The notes: generated by a model from the sequence alone, not told the origin. DNA of 64,000 nt from Chryseobacterium piperi (GCF_002285635.2 NZ_CP023049.2:3720001-3784000); one strand, 5' to 3'; shown: positions 17,318-26,387, counted from the first letter of the stretch. Numbers and translations: made by a program.

Positions 17318-20125
17318 TTAATCTCTATTTTTCACTAAAATCCAACCGGTGTATTTTATTGGTGTTTTTTGTTTATTGGGCTCATTCCAGTTAATGTGAT
17401 ACCAGTAAGTTCCTGTTGAAACTTTCTTGCCGAAATGTTTACCATCCCAACGGTAGTTGTTGAACCTATCTCCGGTAAATATTTTATTACCATATCGATC
17501 ATAGATTACAAATACGAGATTTTCTTTATAAGATAATTCGATGTAATCAATATAATCATTAACATTGTCTCCGTTAGGAGTTATAGCATTAATAAGATTA
17601 GGAACTGTAATTTCTACAGAAACTGGTGTACAATTATTAGCATCTTTAACGTATAAGGTATGTTGCCCTCTTGAAAGGTTGGTAAAGACGTTGGAATCTT
17701 GCCAATTTACTGTTCCATCGACAGAATATTGATAAGGTGGTGTTCCTCCGTTTACAATTACTGTTGCATTGTTATTGGAGATTTCAATCTGAGTAATAAC
17801 AGGATCTTGTGTTTTAAGTACTTTTACAATTTGAGTAACGAAACACCCATCCTTTCCAAGAATAACAACATATTCTCCGACCCCAACACCTTCAATAGCT
17901 GAGGTTGTTGCTCCTGTATTCCACTGGTAAGAATCGTAGCCCGGACCTGCATCCAGATTGGTTCTTGAATTGATACAAATGTATTTGTCAACGAGGGTCG
18001 GCGATTTTTTAATAGGTTTTGCAATTAATGTAATTTTAGCAATGCCGGTACATCCTTCACTGCTGGTTATTTTTACGTAAACAAAACCTCCTGTGGAACC
18101 ATAATTTTCAGGGTTTGTAATTTCATTGGTATTTGCATTAAGATCAGCCAGAGTTGGATAAAATTTCTTAATAACGGTAGTAAGATCAATAACATTGGCA
18201 GTCCTTAAATCGAAATAAGCTTTGTCTTCATATTGACAGGCTTCTAATGTGGCATCTTTTACGATAAAAGGAACCACTGTTAAATGTAAAGTCACTGTTT
18301 CGCAGTCAATAAATTCAGGAGCATTTCCGCAGAATGTATAAACTATAGTATCAGGACCTAAATATCCGGGAGTTGGATTGTAAGTAATTACACCTGTTGC
18401 CGGATTTAAAACAGCTGTTCCATGCGAAGGATTTGTTAAAATACTTACCGTACTTGGAACAGGAGTTTGAGTTGAACTGGAAAAAGCAGGGGTTATGATT
18501 TTTGTGGCACAAGCATTAATGTTGCTTGTTGTATTTTTCATGCAGTTGAAAACTTTATAGACGGGTGTTGTCACAGGAGGGCAGCCTCCCATTGTAACTT
18601 TTACAGTATAATTTCCTGCTTGTGTAGGTGTGTAAGTATTACTTGTGGCGCCTGGAATAGCAACTCCATTTAAGTACCATTGATAAGTTTCGTATCCGTC
18701 ATCTACTTCTAAAACAATACCGGGTACACACTCTCCTGTTTTTTTAGCAATTACAGGGATAGATGAAAATCCGGCAAAATACCCTCCGTATCCGGCTGTA
18801 TTGTATCCTCCGTTGATTCCGGCAGTAACAGCTTTTGTAGAAGTGATGGTTACATTTCCTGAGATTCCTTCGATGGCATAGGTTTGCCATAAAGTATTTC
18901 CTGTTAGGGGATAAGGTCCCTGTGCTGGGGTGGGGGCAACTCCATTGACAAGAACCGTGGCACCTGTCTCAGTCAAAATATTTAATTTTAATGTGATAGC
19001 ATTAGTCACGTTAGGCATTTGGTTGATATTGCCAATTTCATCAATTTTTCTGGGTAGGAAACAGTTGAGGGGTGGTATATAATTATACCCGCATGTTGCG
19101 TTACTATCATCAACAGCTACAAATTGATATAAATAAACATTTTTTGATGTTGAAATAAACATATTGGAGTGAGTTCCGGCACCGGTTTGTGTTACATAGC
19201 TCGTCTCATTAATTCTATACCATTGTCCTGCATTGATTGTTGCTATGGCAGTGCTCGCACCATTTAAAAATATATCAGTATTGTCTTCTGTTGCAATAAT
19301 AATTCCTCCTTCCATATTTTCATTTGGGACAGTAGATCTGGTTTTCACCATGGCAAATGTATTACCAAGTCTTTCCACAGGGACAGACTGATCGAGAATA
19401 GGATCTGAACCCATAGATCCAAGCATTCCAAAATTTCCGTTACAACTTCCGTTAGTAAGAGATACCGGTTTGTCTGCTACGACTTTGGCTCCGATAAATC
19501 CTGTTAAATTGGCGCTGGTATTTCCAGAACCTGCGAATAAAAAAGATTGTCCTTTATTTAAGGTGAAAGTATGAGAAGTTCCTCCGGCTGTCCCACCGAA
19601 AAATGTTACAGATGCATTATTCCACGATACAGTAACGGTGGTATTATCCTCAGTCGCTAGAATTCCTGCTGTAAAATTATATAAAGAACTGGTTGAGGTA
19701 TTCGGACTTGATGCTACAAAGAAATTCTTTCCAATACCTGCCTTTCCTTTACTGGTAATAATTTCACCATGGGCATACTGGGCCAGTCTTAAACTGCAGT
19801 AAAAAGGTTTGTCTCCTTTAAGATATAATCCTTTATTAATAACTTTAAAACCATCGGCTGCTGTAGAAGCAGATATCAGGTTATTGTTGGTAAGAGTATA
19901 AACTTGTGGGCTTCCTTTACTGACGGTAACAGTAATGAGCAAAGCATTATCACTGTAAATCTTAACTTCAAATGGAATAGTAGAATCTGTAGATAAGTAC
20001 AAGGCGTTGGTGAAGCCTCCGACAGTATCGTAATAAGGAGCGATCCAGTGTTCAGTATCTCTTTGCGCGAAAAGTGTATTAATTGTAAAAAAAACTAATA
20101 CTAAACTAAGTAGAAATTTTTTCAT
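17318..20125 (-). CDS. IgGFc-binding-like surface protein with type B T9SS sorting domain (first paralogue)
   Basis: 935 residues with the same plan as its downstream neighbour. The signal peptide ends at TLFAQ, followed by RDTEHWIAPYYD. The IgGFc-binding-like region (~80-465) has EIITSKGKAGIGKNFF, LATEDNTTVTVSW, LNKGQSFLFAG and VPVERLGNTFAMV. The Ig/PKD-like module (YQWYLNGVAIPGAT), the GYLGPDTIVYTFCGN module, a single ~95-residue module and the LDAGPGYDSYQW sandwich follow. The type B sorting domain is at the C-terminus (ITPNGDNVND, VIYDRYGNKIF, WILVKNRD). It is clearly a tandem duplicate of 14356-17181, most similar in the central region. It has its own promoter box, so the three genes may be expressed separately. 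Confidence 0.88.
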   Translation of the reverse strand: MKKFLLSLVLVFFTINTLFAQRDTEHWIAPYYDTVGGFTNALYLSTDSTIPFEVKIYSDNALLITVTVSKGSPQVYTLTNNNLISASTAADGFKVINKGLYLKGDKPFYCSLRLAQYAHGEIITSKGKAGIGKNFFVASSPNTSTSSLYNFTAGILATEDNTTVTVSWNNASVTFFGGTAGGTSHTFTLNKGQSFLFAGSGNTSANLTGFIGAKVVADKPVSLTNGSCNGNFGMLGSMGSDPILDQSVPVERLGNTFAMVKTRSTVPNENMEGGIIIATEDNTDIFLNGASTAIATINAGQWYRINETSYVTQTGAGTHSNMFISTSKNVYLYQFVAVDDSNATCGYNYIPPLNCFLPRKIDEIGNINQMPNVTNAITLKLNILTETGATVLVNGVAPTPAQGPYPLTGNTLWQTYAIEGISGNVTITSTKAVTAGINGGYNTAGYGGYFAGFSSIPVIAKKTGECVPGIVLEVDDGYETYQWYLNGVAIPGATSNTYTPTQAGNYTVKVTMGGCPPVTTPVYKVFNCMKNTTSNINACATKIITPAFSSSTQTPVPSTVSILTNPSHGTAVLNPATGVITYNPTPGYLGPDTIVYTFCGNAPEFIDCETVTLHLTVVPFIVKDATLEACQYEDKAYFDLRTANVIDLTTVIKKFYPTLADLNANTNEITNPENYGSTGGFVYVKITSSEGCTGIAKITLIAKPIKKSPTLVDKYICINSRTNLDAGPGYDSYQWNTGATTSAIEGVGVGEYVVILGKDGCFVTQIVKVLKTQDPVITQIEISNNNATVIVNGGTPPYQYSVDGTVNWQDSNVFTNLSRGQHTLYVKDANNCTPVSVEITVPNLINAITPNGDNVNDYIDYIELSYKENLVFVIYDRYGNKIFTGDRFNNYRWDGKHFGKKVSTGTYWYHINWNEPNKQKTPIKYTGWILVKNRD

Positions 20126-20153
20126 AAGATGGAATATGGAATTAGGATTTCTA

Positions 20154-20161
20154 CAAATTTA
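20154..20161 (-). promoter_or_regulatory. Promoter -7 box of the first T9SS cargo gene
   Basis: TAAATTTG on the minus strand, 28 bases before the ATG at 20125. Confidence 0.55.
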
Positions 20162-20306
20162 AAATAATATTTGATATATTTTTAATAAATTATAAGTAAA
20201 AAGAAAAAAAACATTCTCGATTATTTACGAATATGTGTTCATTGTATGGAATTTGAAAGTGTATATCGATTTCATTTATTTAATCTGTATTACGATACTG
20301 ATACAC

Positions 20307-20340
20307 AAAAAATCCCACTGAAAGCTCAGTGGGATTTTTT
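20307..20340 (-). terminator. Terminator of tsf
   Basis: A perfect 15-base stem (AAAAAATCCCACTGA/TCAGTGGGATTTTTT) with a 4-base loop, 20 bases after the tsf stop; the A6 on the plus strand gives the U tract. Confidence 0.88.
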
Positions 20341-20360
20341 ATTTATTTTGTAGAGAAAAA

Positions 20361-21188
20361 TTAGCTTAAGCTAACTCTTACAAATCCTGTTACTTTTAGG
20401 TCTGCATTTACAGATTTTACGTAATCAGCAACTGAGATACTAGAATCTTTAATGAAATCCTGGTGTACCAAAGTGTTGTCTTTGTAGAATCTCTGCATTT
20501 TACCTTTCAAGATATTGTCGATAATGTTTGCAGGCTTACCTTCTTCAGTAAGTTTGTGTCTTTCGATCTCTAATTCTTTGTCGATAGTTTCTTGAGAAAC
20601 TCGAGTTTCATCAAGAGCGATTGGGTTCATCGCAGCAGCTTGCATAGAAACAGCTTTAGCAACTTCATCAGACCCTTCTACTTTTGCAGAAAGCGAAGTG
20701 ATCGCAGCGATTTTGTTTCCAGCGTGGATATAAGCTCCTAGGAATGGTCCTTCAATTCTTTCGAAAGATCCGATTTCAATTTTTTCACCGATAACACCTG
20801 TCTGCTCAATCAATTTCTCAGCAACGGTCATTCCGTGGAAATCTGTAGCTAATAATTCTTCTTTAGTAGCTGCAAAAATAGCCATTTCAGCTAGTTCATA
20901 AGCTAATTCAATGAAATCTTCATTTTTAGCAACGAAGTCAGTCTCACAGTTTAAAGAAATAACAACACCTAAAGTGTTATCTTCATTTACTCTTGCAATA
21001 ACAGCTCCTTCAGCAGATTCTCTGTCAGCTCTGTTAGCAGCAACTTTTTGTCCTTTTTTTCTAAGGATATCTACTGCTTTTTCGAAGTCTCCTTCAGCTT
21101 CAACTAAAGCTTTTTTGCAGTCCATCATACCTGCACCTGTTTGGTTTCTCAATTTTGCTACGTCCGCAGCAGCTGGTGTATAAGACAT
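20361..21188 (-). CDS. tsf: Elongation factor Ts
   Basis: 275 residues. The N-terminal UBA-like domain (LRNQTGAGMMDCKKALVEA, 13-31) and the core motif TDFVAKN at 83-89 are diagnostic. EF-Ts recycles EF-Tu by nucleotide exchange. It is usually the gene after rpsB; here it lies about 14 kb away on the opposite strand with its own promoter and terminator. See the inversion finding. Confidence 0.97.
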   Translation of the reverse strand: MSYTPAAADVAKLRNQTGAGMMDCKKALVEAEGDFEKAVDILRKKGQKVAANRADRESAEGAVIARVNEDNTLGVVISLNCETDFVAKNEDFIELAYELAEMAIFAATKEELLATDFHGMTVAEKLIEQTGVIGEKIEIGSFERIEGPFLGAYIHAGNKIAAITSLSAKVEGSDEVAKAVSMQAAAMNPIALDETRVSQETIDKELEIERHKLTEEGKPANIIDNILKGKMQRFYKDNTLVHQDFIKDSSISVADYVKSVNADLKVTGFVRVSLS

Positions 21189-21250
21189 AATATCTATTAT
21201 TTTTTTTATTAAGAATTAGTTTTGATTTTTTAGTTTATTTTTGAGCACTG

Positions 21251-21258
21251 CAAAGATA
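21251..21258 (-). promoter_or_regulatory. Promoter -7 box of tsf
   Basis: TATCTTTG on the minus strand, 62 bases before the tsf ATG. It explains how tsf is expressed away from the rplM operon. Confidence 0.65.
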
Positions 21259-21331
21259 ATGATTTTAATGACAAACTAAAAATTGACTTTTCACGTTATT
21301 TATTTGTTAATAATTTTAAAATGATTACTTA

Positions 21332-22048
21332 ATGAAAAAAATATTTCTCCTTATATTTTTATGCATTTTTACACTTGGTTTTTCTCAGAAAAAGAAAAGA
21401 ACTAAATCTAAAGCTGTTGTAGAAAAAGAAACTTTAATTATATACACTGAACAAGATGCTGAAAGTACAAAAGAAGCGAGAATTATTGCAGGATTTCTGA
21501 AACAGAATCCTAATCATGCTAAAACAAATTATTTTAAAAGAAAGCTGATTGAAATAATTATGGCAGACAATTCACCGGAAGCGAAGCCTACTATTAAACC
21601 TATCAGTAAGGAAAAAATTGAAAAAATTGTTAAAAATAATGAGCTTAATAGTGGTAGAACAATAGCAGCAAATTCATCATCAACATCTTCCGCTGAAAAG
21701 AAAGTCAACTATTCAAGTGTTAGCAAAAATATAAGTACAAGTGCAAGTAAAAGTGCCGGTCCGAGTGAAGAAAATAAAAAAACGGCGGCTATGCTTACTC
21801 ATCTCTTTAGTAATGACCCTAGTTTAACCGAAGCCTATGTTAATATTAAGAATAGGTCTAATTGTAATCTGATTGTAAAAATCAGCGGAAAAAAATATTA
21901 TAATCTGAACGTACCTGCAAAAGGGCAAAATTTTATTTTAATAGACAAAGGAGAGTATGTTGTAACAACAATGGTTTGTGATGCAAAGTATTCTTCAATT
22001 AAAAGAATTAGTAAGGATATTGAATTAGAACTGAATATTGCTGATTAA
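21332..22048 (+). CDS. Exported protein, paralogous family member 4
   Basis: 238 residues. A signal peptide ends near GFSQK. Residues ~45-70 (STKEARIIAGFLKQNPNHAKTNYFKRKL) correspond to the EEYLEKTHPEDPKR region of the paralogues. A serine- and lysine-rich linker follows. The C-terminal domain (~165-235) has NRSNCN, YYNLNVPAKGQNF and MVCDAKY, with the same cysteine pair as the three genes at 7.1-9.7 kb. It is the only member on the plus strand and is separated from them by the T9SS-tsf block. Function unknown. No clear TAnnTTTG box was found upstream. Confidence 0.75.
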   Translation: MKKIFLLIFLCIFTLGFSQKKKRTKSKAVVEKETLIIYTEQDAESTKEARIIAGFLKQNPNHAKTNYFKRKLIEIIMADNSPEAKPTIKPISKEKIEKIVKNNELNSGRTIAANSSSTSSAEKKVNYSSVSKNISTSASKSAGPSEENKKTAAMLTHLFSNDPSLTEAYVNIKNRSNCNLIVKISGKKYYNLNVPAKGQNFILIDKGEYVVTTMVCDAKYSSIKRISKDIELELNIAD

Positions 22049-22080
22049 TCAATCAAAAGAAATAAGTATCATAGAAAAAT

Positions 22081-22110
22081 AAAAAGGTTAAGAAATTTCT
22101 TAACCTTTTT
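22081..22110. terminator. Bidirectional terminator between the exported-protein gene and accA
   Basis: AAAAAGGTTAAGAAA and TTTCTTAACCTTTTT form a perfect 30-base palindrome between two convergent genes, with an A run on one side and a T run on the other. Confidence 0.85.
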
Positions 22111-22114
22111 ATTT

Positions 22115-23071
22115 TTATCCTTTAAATTGACCCATTGCAATGAATTTTTCTTGTCTTTGGGTTTCAAGTTCTTGTCCTGTGAATTTTGCAAAAGCTTTGA
22201 TATTCTGTAAAATTGAGCTTTTCAAATTTAGATAAGTTGTTTCAGGGTCATAATGTGCTCCTCCTAGTGGCTCTTCGATAATTCCATCAATGAATTTCTC
22301 TCTTAAAGCATCCTTTGGAGTAAGGTTTAATGCGTTTGCAGCATCTTCTTTGTGATCCCAGTTTCTCCATAAAATAGATGAACAACTTTCAGGTGCAATT
22401 ACCGTATACCATGTGTTTTCCAACATATATACTTTATTTCCAACTCCTATTCCTAAAGCTCCACCACTGGCTCCTTCTCCAATGATATAAGTGAAAATAG
22501 GCGTTTTAAGCTGAACCATCTCAAAAATGTTTCTGGCGATAGCCTCACCCTGTCCTCTTTCTTCAGCTTCCAATCCAGGATATGCTCCCGGTGTATCTAC
22601 TAAAGTAATTACAGGAATGTGGAATTTTTCAGCAAGCTTCATTAGTCTTAAAGCTTTTCTGTATCCTTCAGGATTGGGCATTCCAAATCTTCTGTGCTGC
22701 CTTTCCTTGGTTGTTCTTCCTTTTTGAGTACCTATGATCATTACTTTATGACCGTCAAGGGTTGCTAAACCTCCAACCATTGCCGGATCATCAGCAAAAT
22801 TTCTATCTCCATGAAGTTCCAGGAAACTCCCTTTATCTGCAATACCTTTGATATGATCTAAAGCATAAGGGCGATCAGGATGACGAGATAGTTGTACTCT
22901 TTGCCATGGGGTAAGATTTCCATAGATTTCTTTTTTCTTATCTATGATCTTATCCTCAATTTGGCTACATGCTAACTTTACATCAACACCACTTTCTTCT
23001 CCTACTAAAGAACATGTTTGGTATTGATCCATTAATTCTTTTATAGGAAGTTCGAAATTTAAATATTCCAT
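22115..23071 (-). CDS. accA: Acetyl-CoA carboxylase carboxyltransferase subunit alpha
   Basis: 318 residues, normal length. [11 protein letters not shown] near 65, [19 protein letters not shown] near 90, [15 protein letters not shown] near 165 and [12 protein letters not shown] near 200 are typical AccA motifs (carboxyltransferase/crotonase-like fold). With AccD it moves the carboxyl group from biotin to acetyl-CoA in fatty-acid synthesis. accC and accB lie about 14 kb away; accD is not in the window. A TAAATTTG box lies 22 bases before the ATG. Confidence 0.96.
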   Translation of the reverse strand: MEYLNFELPIKELMDQYQTCSLVGEESGVDVKLACSQIEDKIIDKKKEIYGNLTPWQRVQLSRHPDRPYALDHIKGIADKGSFLELHGDRNFADDPAMVGGLATLDGHKVMIIGTQKGRTTKERQHRRFGMPNPEGYRKALRLMKLAEKFHIPVITLVDTPGAYPGLEAEERGQGEAIARNIFEMVQLKTPIFTYIIGEGASGGALGIGVGNKVYMLENTWYTVIAPESCSSILWRNWDHKEDAANALNLTPKDALREKFIDGIIEEPLGGAHYDPETTYLNLKSSILQNIKAFAKFTGQELETQRQEKFIAMGQFKG

Positions 23072-23093
23072 TCTTGAAGTAAATTATATCGTT

Positions 23094-23101
23094 CAAATTT
23101 A
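23094..23101 (-). promoter_or_regulatory. Promoter -7 box of accA
   Basis: TAAATTTG on the minus strand, 22 bases upstream of the accA ATG. Confidence 0.55.
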
Positions 23102-23118
23102 TGAAAAATTATGAAACT

Positions 23119-24630
23119 CTATTTAAAATTATTGATAGCATTGTTTATTCTGGCTGTACTTTCTTCTTTTCCAAGGAGTTCCAGGATATCAGGGACATCA
23201 GGTCCCTTCAATTCTCCCACTAAAGCAAGACGGAGTGGCATCATTACTTTACCCATTCCTAATCCTTTATTTTCAGCAAAATCATGAACGGTTTGCTTCA
23301 GTGTTTCAGCATTAAATGTTTCGCTTTTTGCTAAAACATCTGATAGTTCATTCAATATGGTTGAAGTTTCCTCATTCCACGCTTTTTTTGACGCTTTTTC
23401 ATCATAAGAAGTAGGAGCCTCAAAGAAAAACTTGCCGTTTTCGTAAATGTCTTTTGGAAAAGTAGCTCTTTCTTTCATAAGATGAATAATTTTAATTAAT
23501 TTCTCATCTGAAACATTTGAAAGATTAAGATCAGTGTTTTTCAAAATCTGAAGAAGCTCGTTATCAGATTTCAATTGTATATACTGATGGTTAAACCATT
23601 CCGCTTTTTCTTTACTGAATCTTGCTCCTGCCTTATGCACTTTATGAAGATCAAATTCTTTAATCATATCTTCTAAAGGAAGGATTTCTTTATCATCTGC
23701 AGGTGACCAGCCAAGCAAGGCAACCATATTAATGAAGGCATCCGGAAGGTATCCGTTTTCTCTGTACCCTTTAGAAATATTTCCGGTTTCAGGATCCTTA
23801 AAATCTAATGGAAATACAGGGAACCCAAATTTGTCGCCATCTCTTTTGCTTAATTTTCCTTTGCCTTCAGGCTTTAAAATTAAAGAAAGGTGAGCAAACT
23901 GTGGAGCATCCCATTGCATTGCTTCATATAAAAGGGTATGTAAACCTAAAGAAGGTAGCCATTCTTCCCCACGGATAACATGGGTTATTTCCATTTCGTG
24001 GTCATCAATAACATTGGCAAAATGGTAAGTTGGCATTCCATCGTTTTTAACAAGAACTTTATCATCTAAAGTATTGGTATTTACAGAAGACTTTCCACGA
24101 ATAATATCTTCGAGGTTTAATATTCTGTCAACAGGCATTTTAAACCTTACCACATAAGGGGTCTTTTCATCCAATAATTTTTGAACTTCCTCTTCAGAAA
24201 GAGCTAAGCTGTTTCTAAGACGGTTTCTTGTTTTATTATCATAAGAAAAAACATCTCCCTTAGCTTCATACTCTGCGCGGATTGCATCAAGTTCTTCAGG
24301 AGTATCAAAAGCAATGTAAGCGTAATCCGTTTTTAAGATTAGCTCTGTATATTTATCATAAATGGCTCTTCTTTCAGATTGTCTGTAAGGAGCATGTTTC
24401 CCTCCTTTTTTAGGGCTTTCATCGGGAATGATTCCGCACCATTCTAAAGCTTCTTCAATATATTCTTCTGCTCCTTCAACATATCTTGCAGTGTCTGTAT
24501 CTTCAATTCTTAATACAAATTCACCGCCTTGGTTTTTAGCAAAAAGATAATCATATAATGCGGTTCTTACACCTCCCAAATGCAAAGGTCCGGTAGGACT
24601 TGGAGCAAAACGTACTCTTACTTTCTCCAT
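23119..24630 (-). CDS. gltX: Glutamyl-tRNA synthetase
   Basis: 503 residues from the ATG at 24628-24630. The class I signature FAPSPTGPLHLGG is at 8-20 (HIGH equivalent HLGG), RIEDTD follows near 40 and KLSKRDG (KMSKS equivalent) is near 260. It charges tRNA-Glu. A TTG two codons upstream would also be in frame, but the ATG fits better with the TAAATTTG promoter box 19 bases before it. The C-terminal anticodon-binding part is complete. Confidence 0.96.
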   Translation of the reverse strand: MEKVRVRFAPSPTGPLHLGGVRTALYDYLFAKNQGGEFVLRIEDTDTARYVEGAEEYIEEALEWCGIIPDESPKKGGKHAPYRQSERRAIYDKYTELILKTDYAYIAFDTPEELDAIRAEYEAKGDVFSYDNKTRNRLRNSLALSEEEVQKLLDEKTPYVVRFKMPVDRILNLEDIIRGKSSVNTNTLDDKVLVKNDGMPTYHFANVIDDHEMEITHVIRGEEWLPSLGLHTLLYEAMQWDAPQFAHLSLILKPEGKGKLSKRDGDKFGFPVFPLDFKDPETGNISKGYRENGYLPDAFINMVALLGWSPADDKEILPLEDMIKEFDLHKVHKAGARFSKEKAEWFNHQYIQLKSDNELLQILKNTDLNLSNVSDEKLIKIIHLMKERATFPKDIYENGKFFFEAPTSYDEKASKKAWNEETSTILNELSDVLAKSETFNAETLKQTVHDFAENKGLGMGKVMMPLRLALVGELKGPDVPDILELLGKEESTARINNAINNFK

Positions 24631-24649
24631 TTTCAATTTTAATTTTGTG

Positions 24650-24657
24650 CAAATTTA
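24650..24657 (-). promoter_or_regulatory. Promoter -7 box of gltX
   Basis: TAAATTTG on the minus strand, 19 bases before the gltX ATG. Confidence 0.55.
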
Positions 24658-24826
24658 CTTAAACGAATTGAGGTGACATTAAATAAAATAGACCTTTTAT
24701 AGAGATGCTTGAGATTGTATGTAATAATTCGTTCAAAAATTAGTTTAAAAGTGAGTTAATTGTATAAAAATTTTTCTCAATTTTTTATTTTAATTCAATC
24801 ATTAGAGATAGTAATATTCTTTATTG

Positions 24827-24844
24827 TAGCTGTTTTTACAGCTA
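24827..24844. other. Small inverted repeat upstream of the MACPF gene
   Basis: TAGCTGT and ACAGCTA form a 7-base inverted repeat with a 4-base spacer, about 65 bases upstream of the MACPF promoter box in an otherwise featureless AT-rich divergent gap (24658-24908). There is no T run, so it is not a good terminator; an operator is possible but unproven. Confidence 0.25.
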
Positions 24845-24908
24845 TAAAAAATCTATATTTTGTGATTTATGTCATTTGATTATTTTTTCTTTACATAATG
24901 ATGAATCC

Positions 24909-24916
24909 TATTTTTG
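24909..24916 (+). promoter_or_regulatory. Promoter -7 box of the MACPF lipoprotein gene
   Basis: TATTTTTG, 18 bases before the ATG at 24935. It overlaps a possible TTG start at 24914, which argues that the ATG is the true start. Confidence 0.6.
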
Positions 24917-24934
24917 CAGAAATTTTTAATAATT

Positions 24935-26332
24935 ATGAAAAAACAGATTTTATTTTGTTTGAGTGTCATTTTGATGCTTTTTTTAGCTTCATGTTCAACG
25001 GAAGAACTTACTAATGAAGCAACACCTGAAAGTTTAAACCGCTTAAATCGTACAGCCACTGCAAGGTCAGCAGGAGATGGTGAATATGATGTCCTAGGGC
25101 ATGGTTTTAATGCTGCCGGAGAGTATGCAAATGCCAATTCAGCAGGATTTCAAATTATTGATATTGCCAGATTTAAAGTAGAACAAGCCGCGAGATTAGT
25201 CACAGACAATACATTCGCGCAGGAATATGTTGAAGAATATGGTGAAAATGCAGAATCTTATTCTAAAATGGTTTCTACTAAAGTGGGGGTGACTGCTGGA
25301 ATACCATTATTTAAAAAAACGCTTTCAGTTGCCTTTAATACCTCAATTACCAATACTAATAAATTTGATGCGAAATATATTTATGGAAGCTATAATTTAA
25401 CTATTAAGCAGAGAAGATTCAGAATCAATGCAACAGCTGCTGCTTTGTCAAATTACTTAACTCCAGAGTTTACACAGGACTTACAAAATAAGACTCCACA
25501 ACAGATTGTTAATGACTATGGAACCCATGTATTGGTAGACATCTATACCGGAGCAAAAATGGATATTTTATTTCAGTCTGAAACGACGAATAGAAATAAA
25601 GAACATGCTGCTAGGGTAGGGGTTAAAGCAGGAATGAAAAGTATATTTGATGTAGATGTTACAAATGATGTTAATACTTCAAGTTCTAATCAAAATTTTT
25701 CTAAAAAGTTATCATATAAAACAAGAGGTGGAGACCCTTCAAAAGGTTTGATGAATGAATTAAACCTTGATCAGAATAACCCGAAAATCAATATTGCAAA
25801 TTGGCAAAATAGTTCTACGCCTAATAACTCTGTTTTAGTGGATTTCGGTCCTAATGGGTTGATATTAATTTATGATTTGGTAAAAGATGCTGCTAAAAAG
25901 GCTCAACTTAAAGCTTATGTGGATCAATATCTAATTGATAATAGAGTTACTATCGAATATAAGAATACCCCCAATTTAGTCAACGGAAATTTTGTACGAA
26001 ACCCTAGTACTGATGAAGTATTTTTTATGTTTGAAAATGAATTGAGATATATTCAGAGTCCAGATACACTTTTTGGTTTATTTAATATTAGGAACTCGGA
26101 TATTTTTAATGTTAGCTCAAGTGATCTCTCAACAGTGAAAAAGGGTAAAGATTTGACTCCTGATAATGATCTTAAACAAGATAATAATACACTTAAGATC
26201 TATATGAGAGAAGGAAATACTTTGAGATGGATCCCTAATTCCACCATCTATAATAAATATAGATTTAATAATAATGCTGTTCGTAAAATTAATGGAACAT
26301 CAGGATATATAATAGGAGCAGATATCCAATAG
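24935..26332 (+). CDS. MACPF-domain lipoprotein (BSAP-like candidate pore-forming toxin)
   Basis: 465 residues from the chosen ATG. The signal peptide has lipobox LASC with Cys20 acylated, so it should be an outer-membrane or surface lipoprotein. The membrane attack complex/perforin signature YGTHVLVDIYTGAKMD is near 195-210, with upstream perforin-like features (SITNTNKFDAKYIYGSYN). Helical segments expected to unfurl into the pore flank it. The last ~120 residues hold two related modules (VFFMFENELRYIQSP; LKIYMREGNTLRWIPNS). Bacteroidota MACPF lipoproteins such as Bacteroides BSAPs kill related strains by binding LPS or an outer-membrane protein. The gene converges on a glycan operon 123 bases away, flanked on its other side by gltX. 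Toxin activity is an inference; a role against eukaryotic cells is the alternative. Confidence 0.88.
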   Translation: MKKQILFCLSVILMLFLASCSTEELTNEATPESLNRLNRTATARSAGDGEYDVLGHGFNAAGEYANANSAGFQIIDIARFKVEQAARLVTDNTFAQEYVEEYGENAESYSKMVSTKVGVTAGIPLFKKTLSVAFNTSITNTNKFDAKYIYGSYNLTIKQRRFRINATAAALSNYLTPEFTQDLQNKTPQQIVNDYGTHVLVDIYTGAKMDILFQSETTNRNKEHAARVGVKAGMKSIFDVDVTNDVNTSSSNQNFSKKLSYKTRGGDPSKGLMNELNLDQNNPKINIANWQNSSTPNNSVLVDFGPNGLILIYDLVKDAAKKAQLKAYVDQYLIDNRVTIEYKNTPNLVNGNFVRNPSTDEVFFMFENELRYIQSPDTLFGLFNIRNSDIFNVSSSDLSTVKKGKDLTPDNDLKQDNNTLKIYMREGNTLRWIPNSTIYNKYRFNNNAVRKINGTSGYIIGADIQ

Positions 26333-26350
26333 TATTAAAATAAAAAATAG

Positions 26351-26387
26351 AAGGGAGATGAAGTGTTAAACTTCATCTCCCTTTTTT
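26351..26387. terminator. Bidirectional terminator between the MACPF gene and the glycan operon
   Basis: AAGGGAGATGAAG pairs perfectly with CTTCATCTCCCTT across a 7-base loop, followed by a T run. On the minus side the sequence after the stem is also T-rich, so it can end the glycan operon as well. Confidence 0.85.

Noticed and set aside
24914..24934. Upstream TTG start for the MACPF protein
   Set aside because: The TTG lies within the TATTTTTG promoter box, so it would not be in the message, and the signal peptide is better formed from the ATG at 24935.
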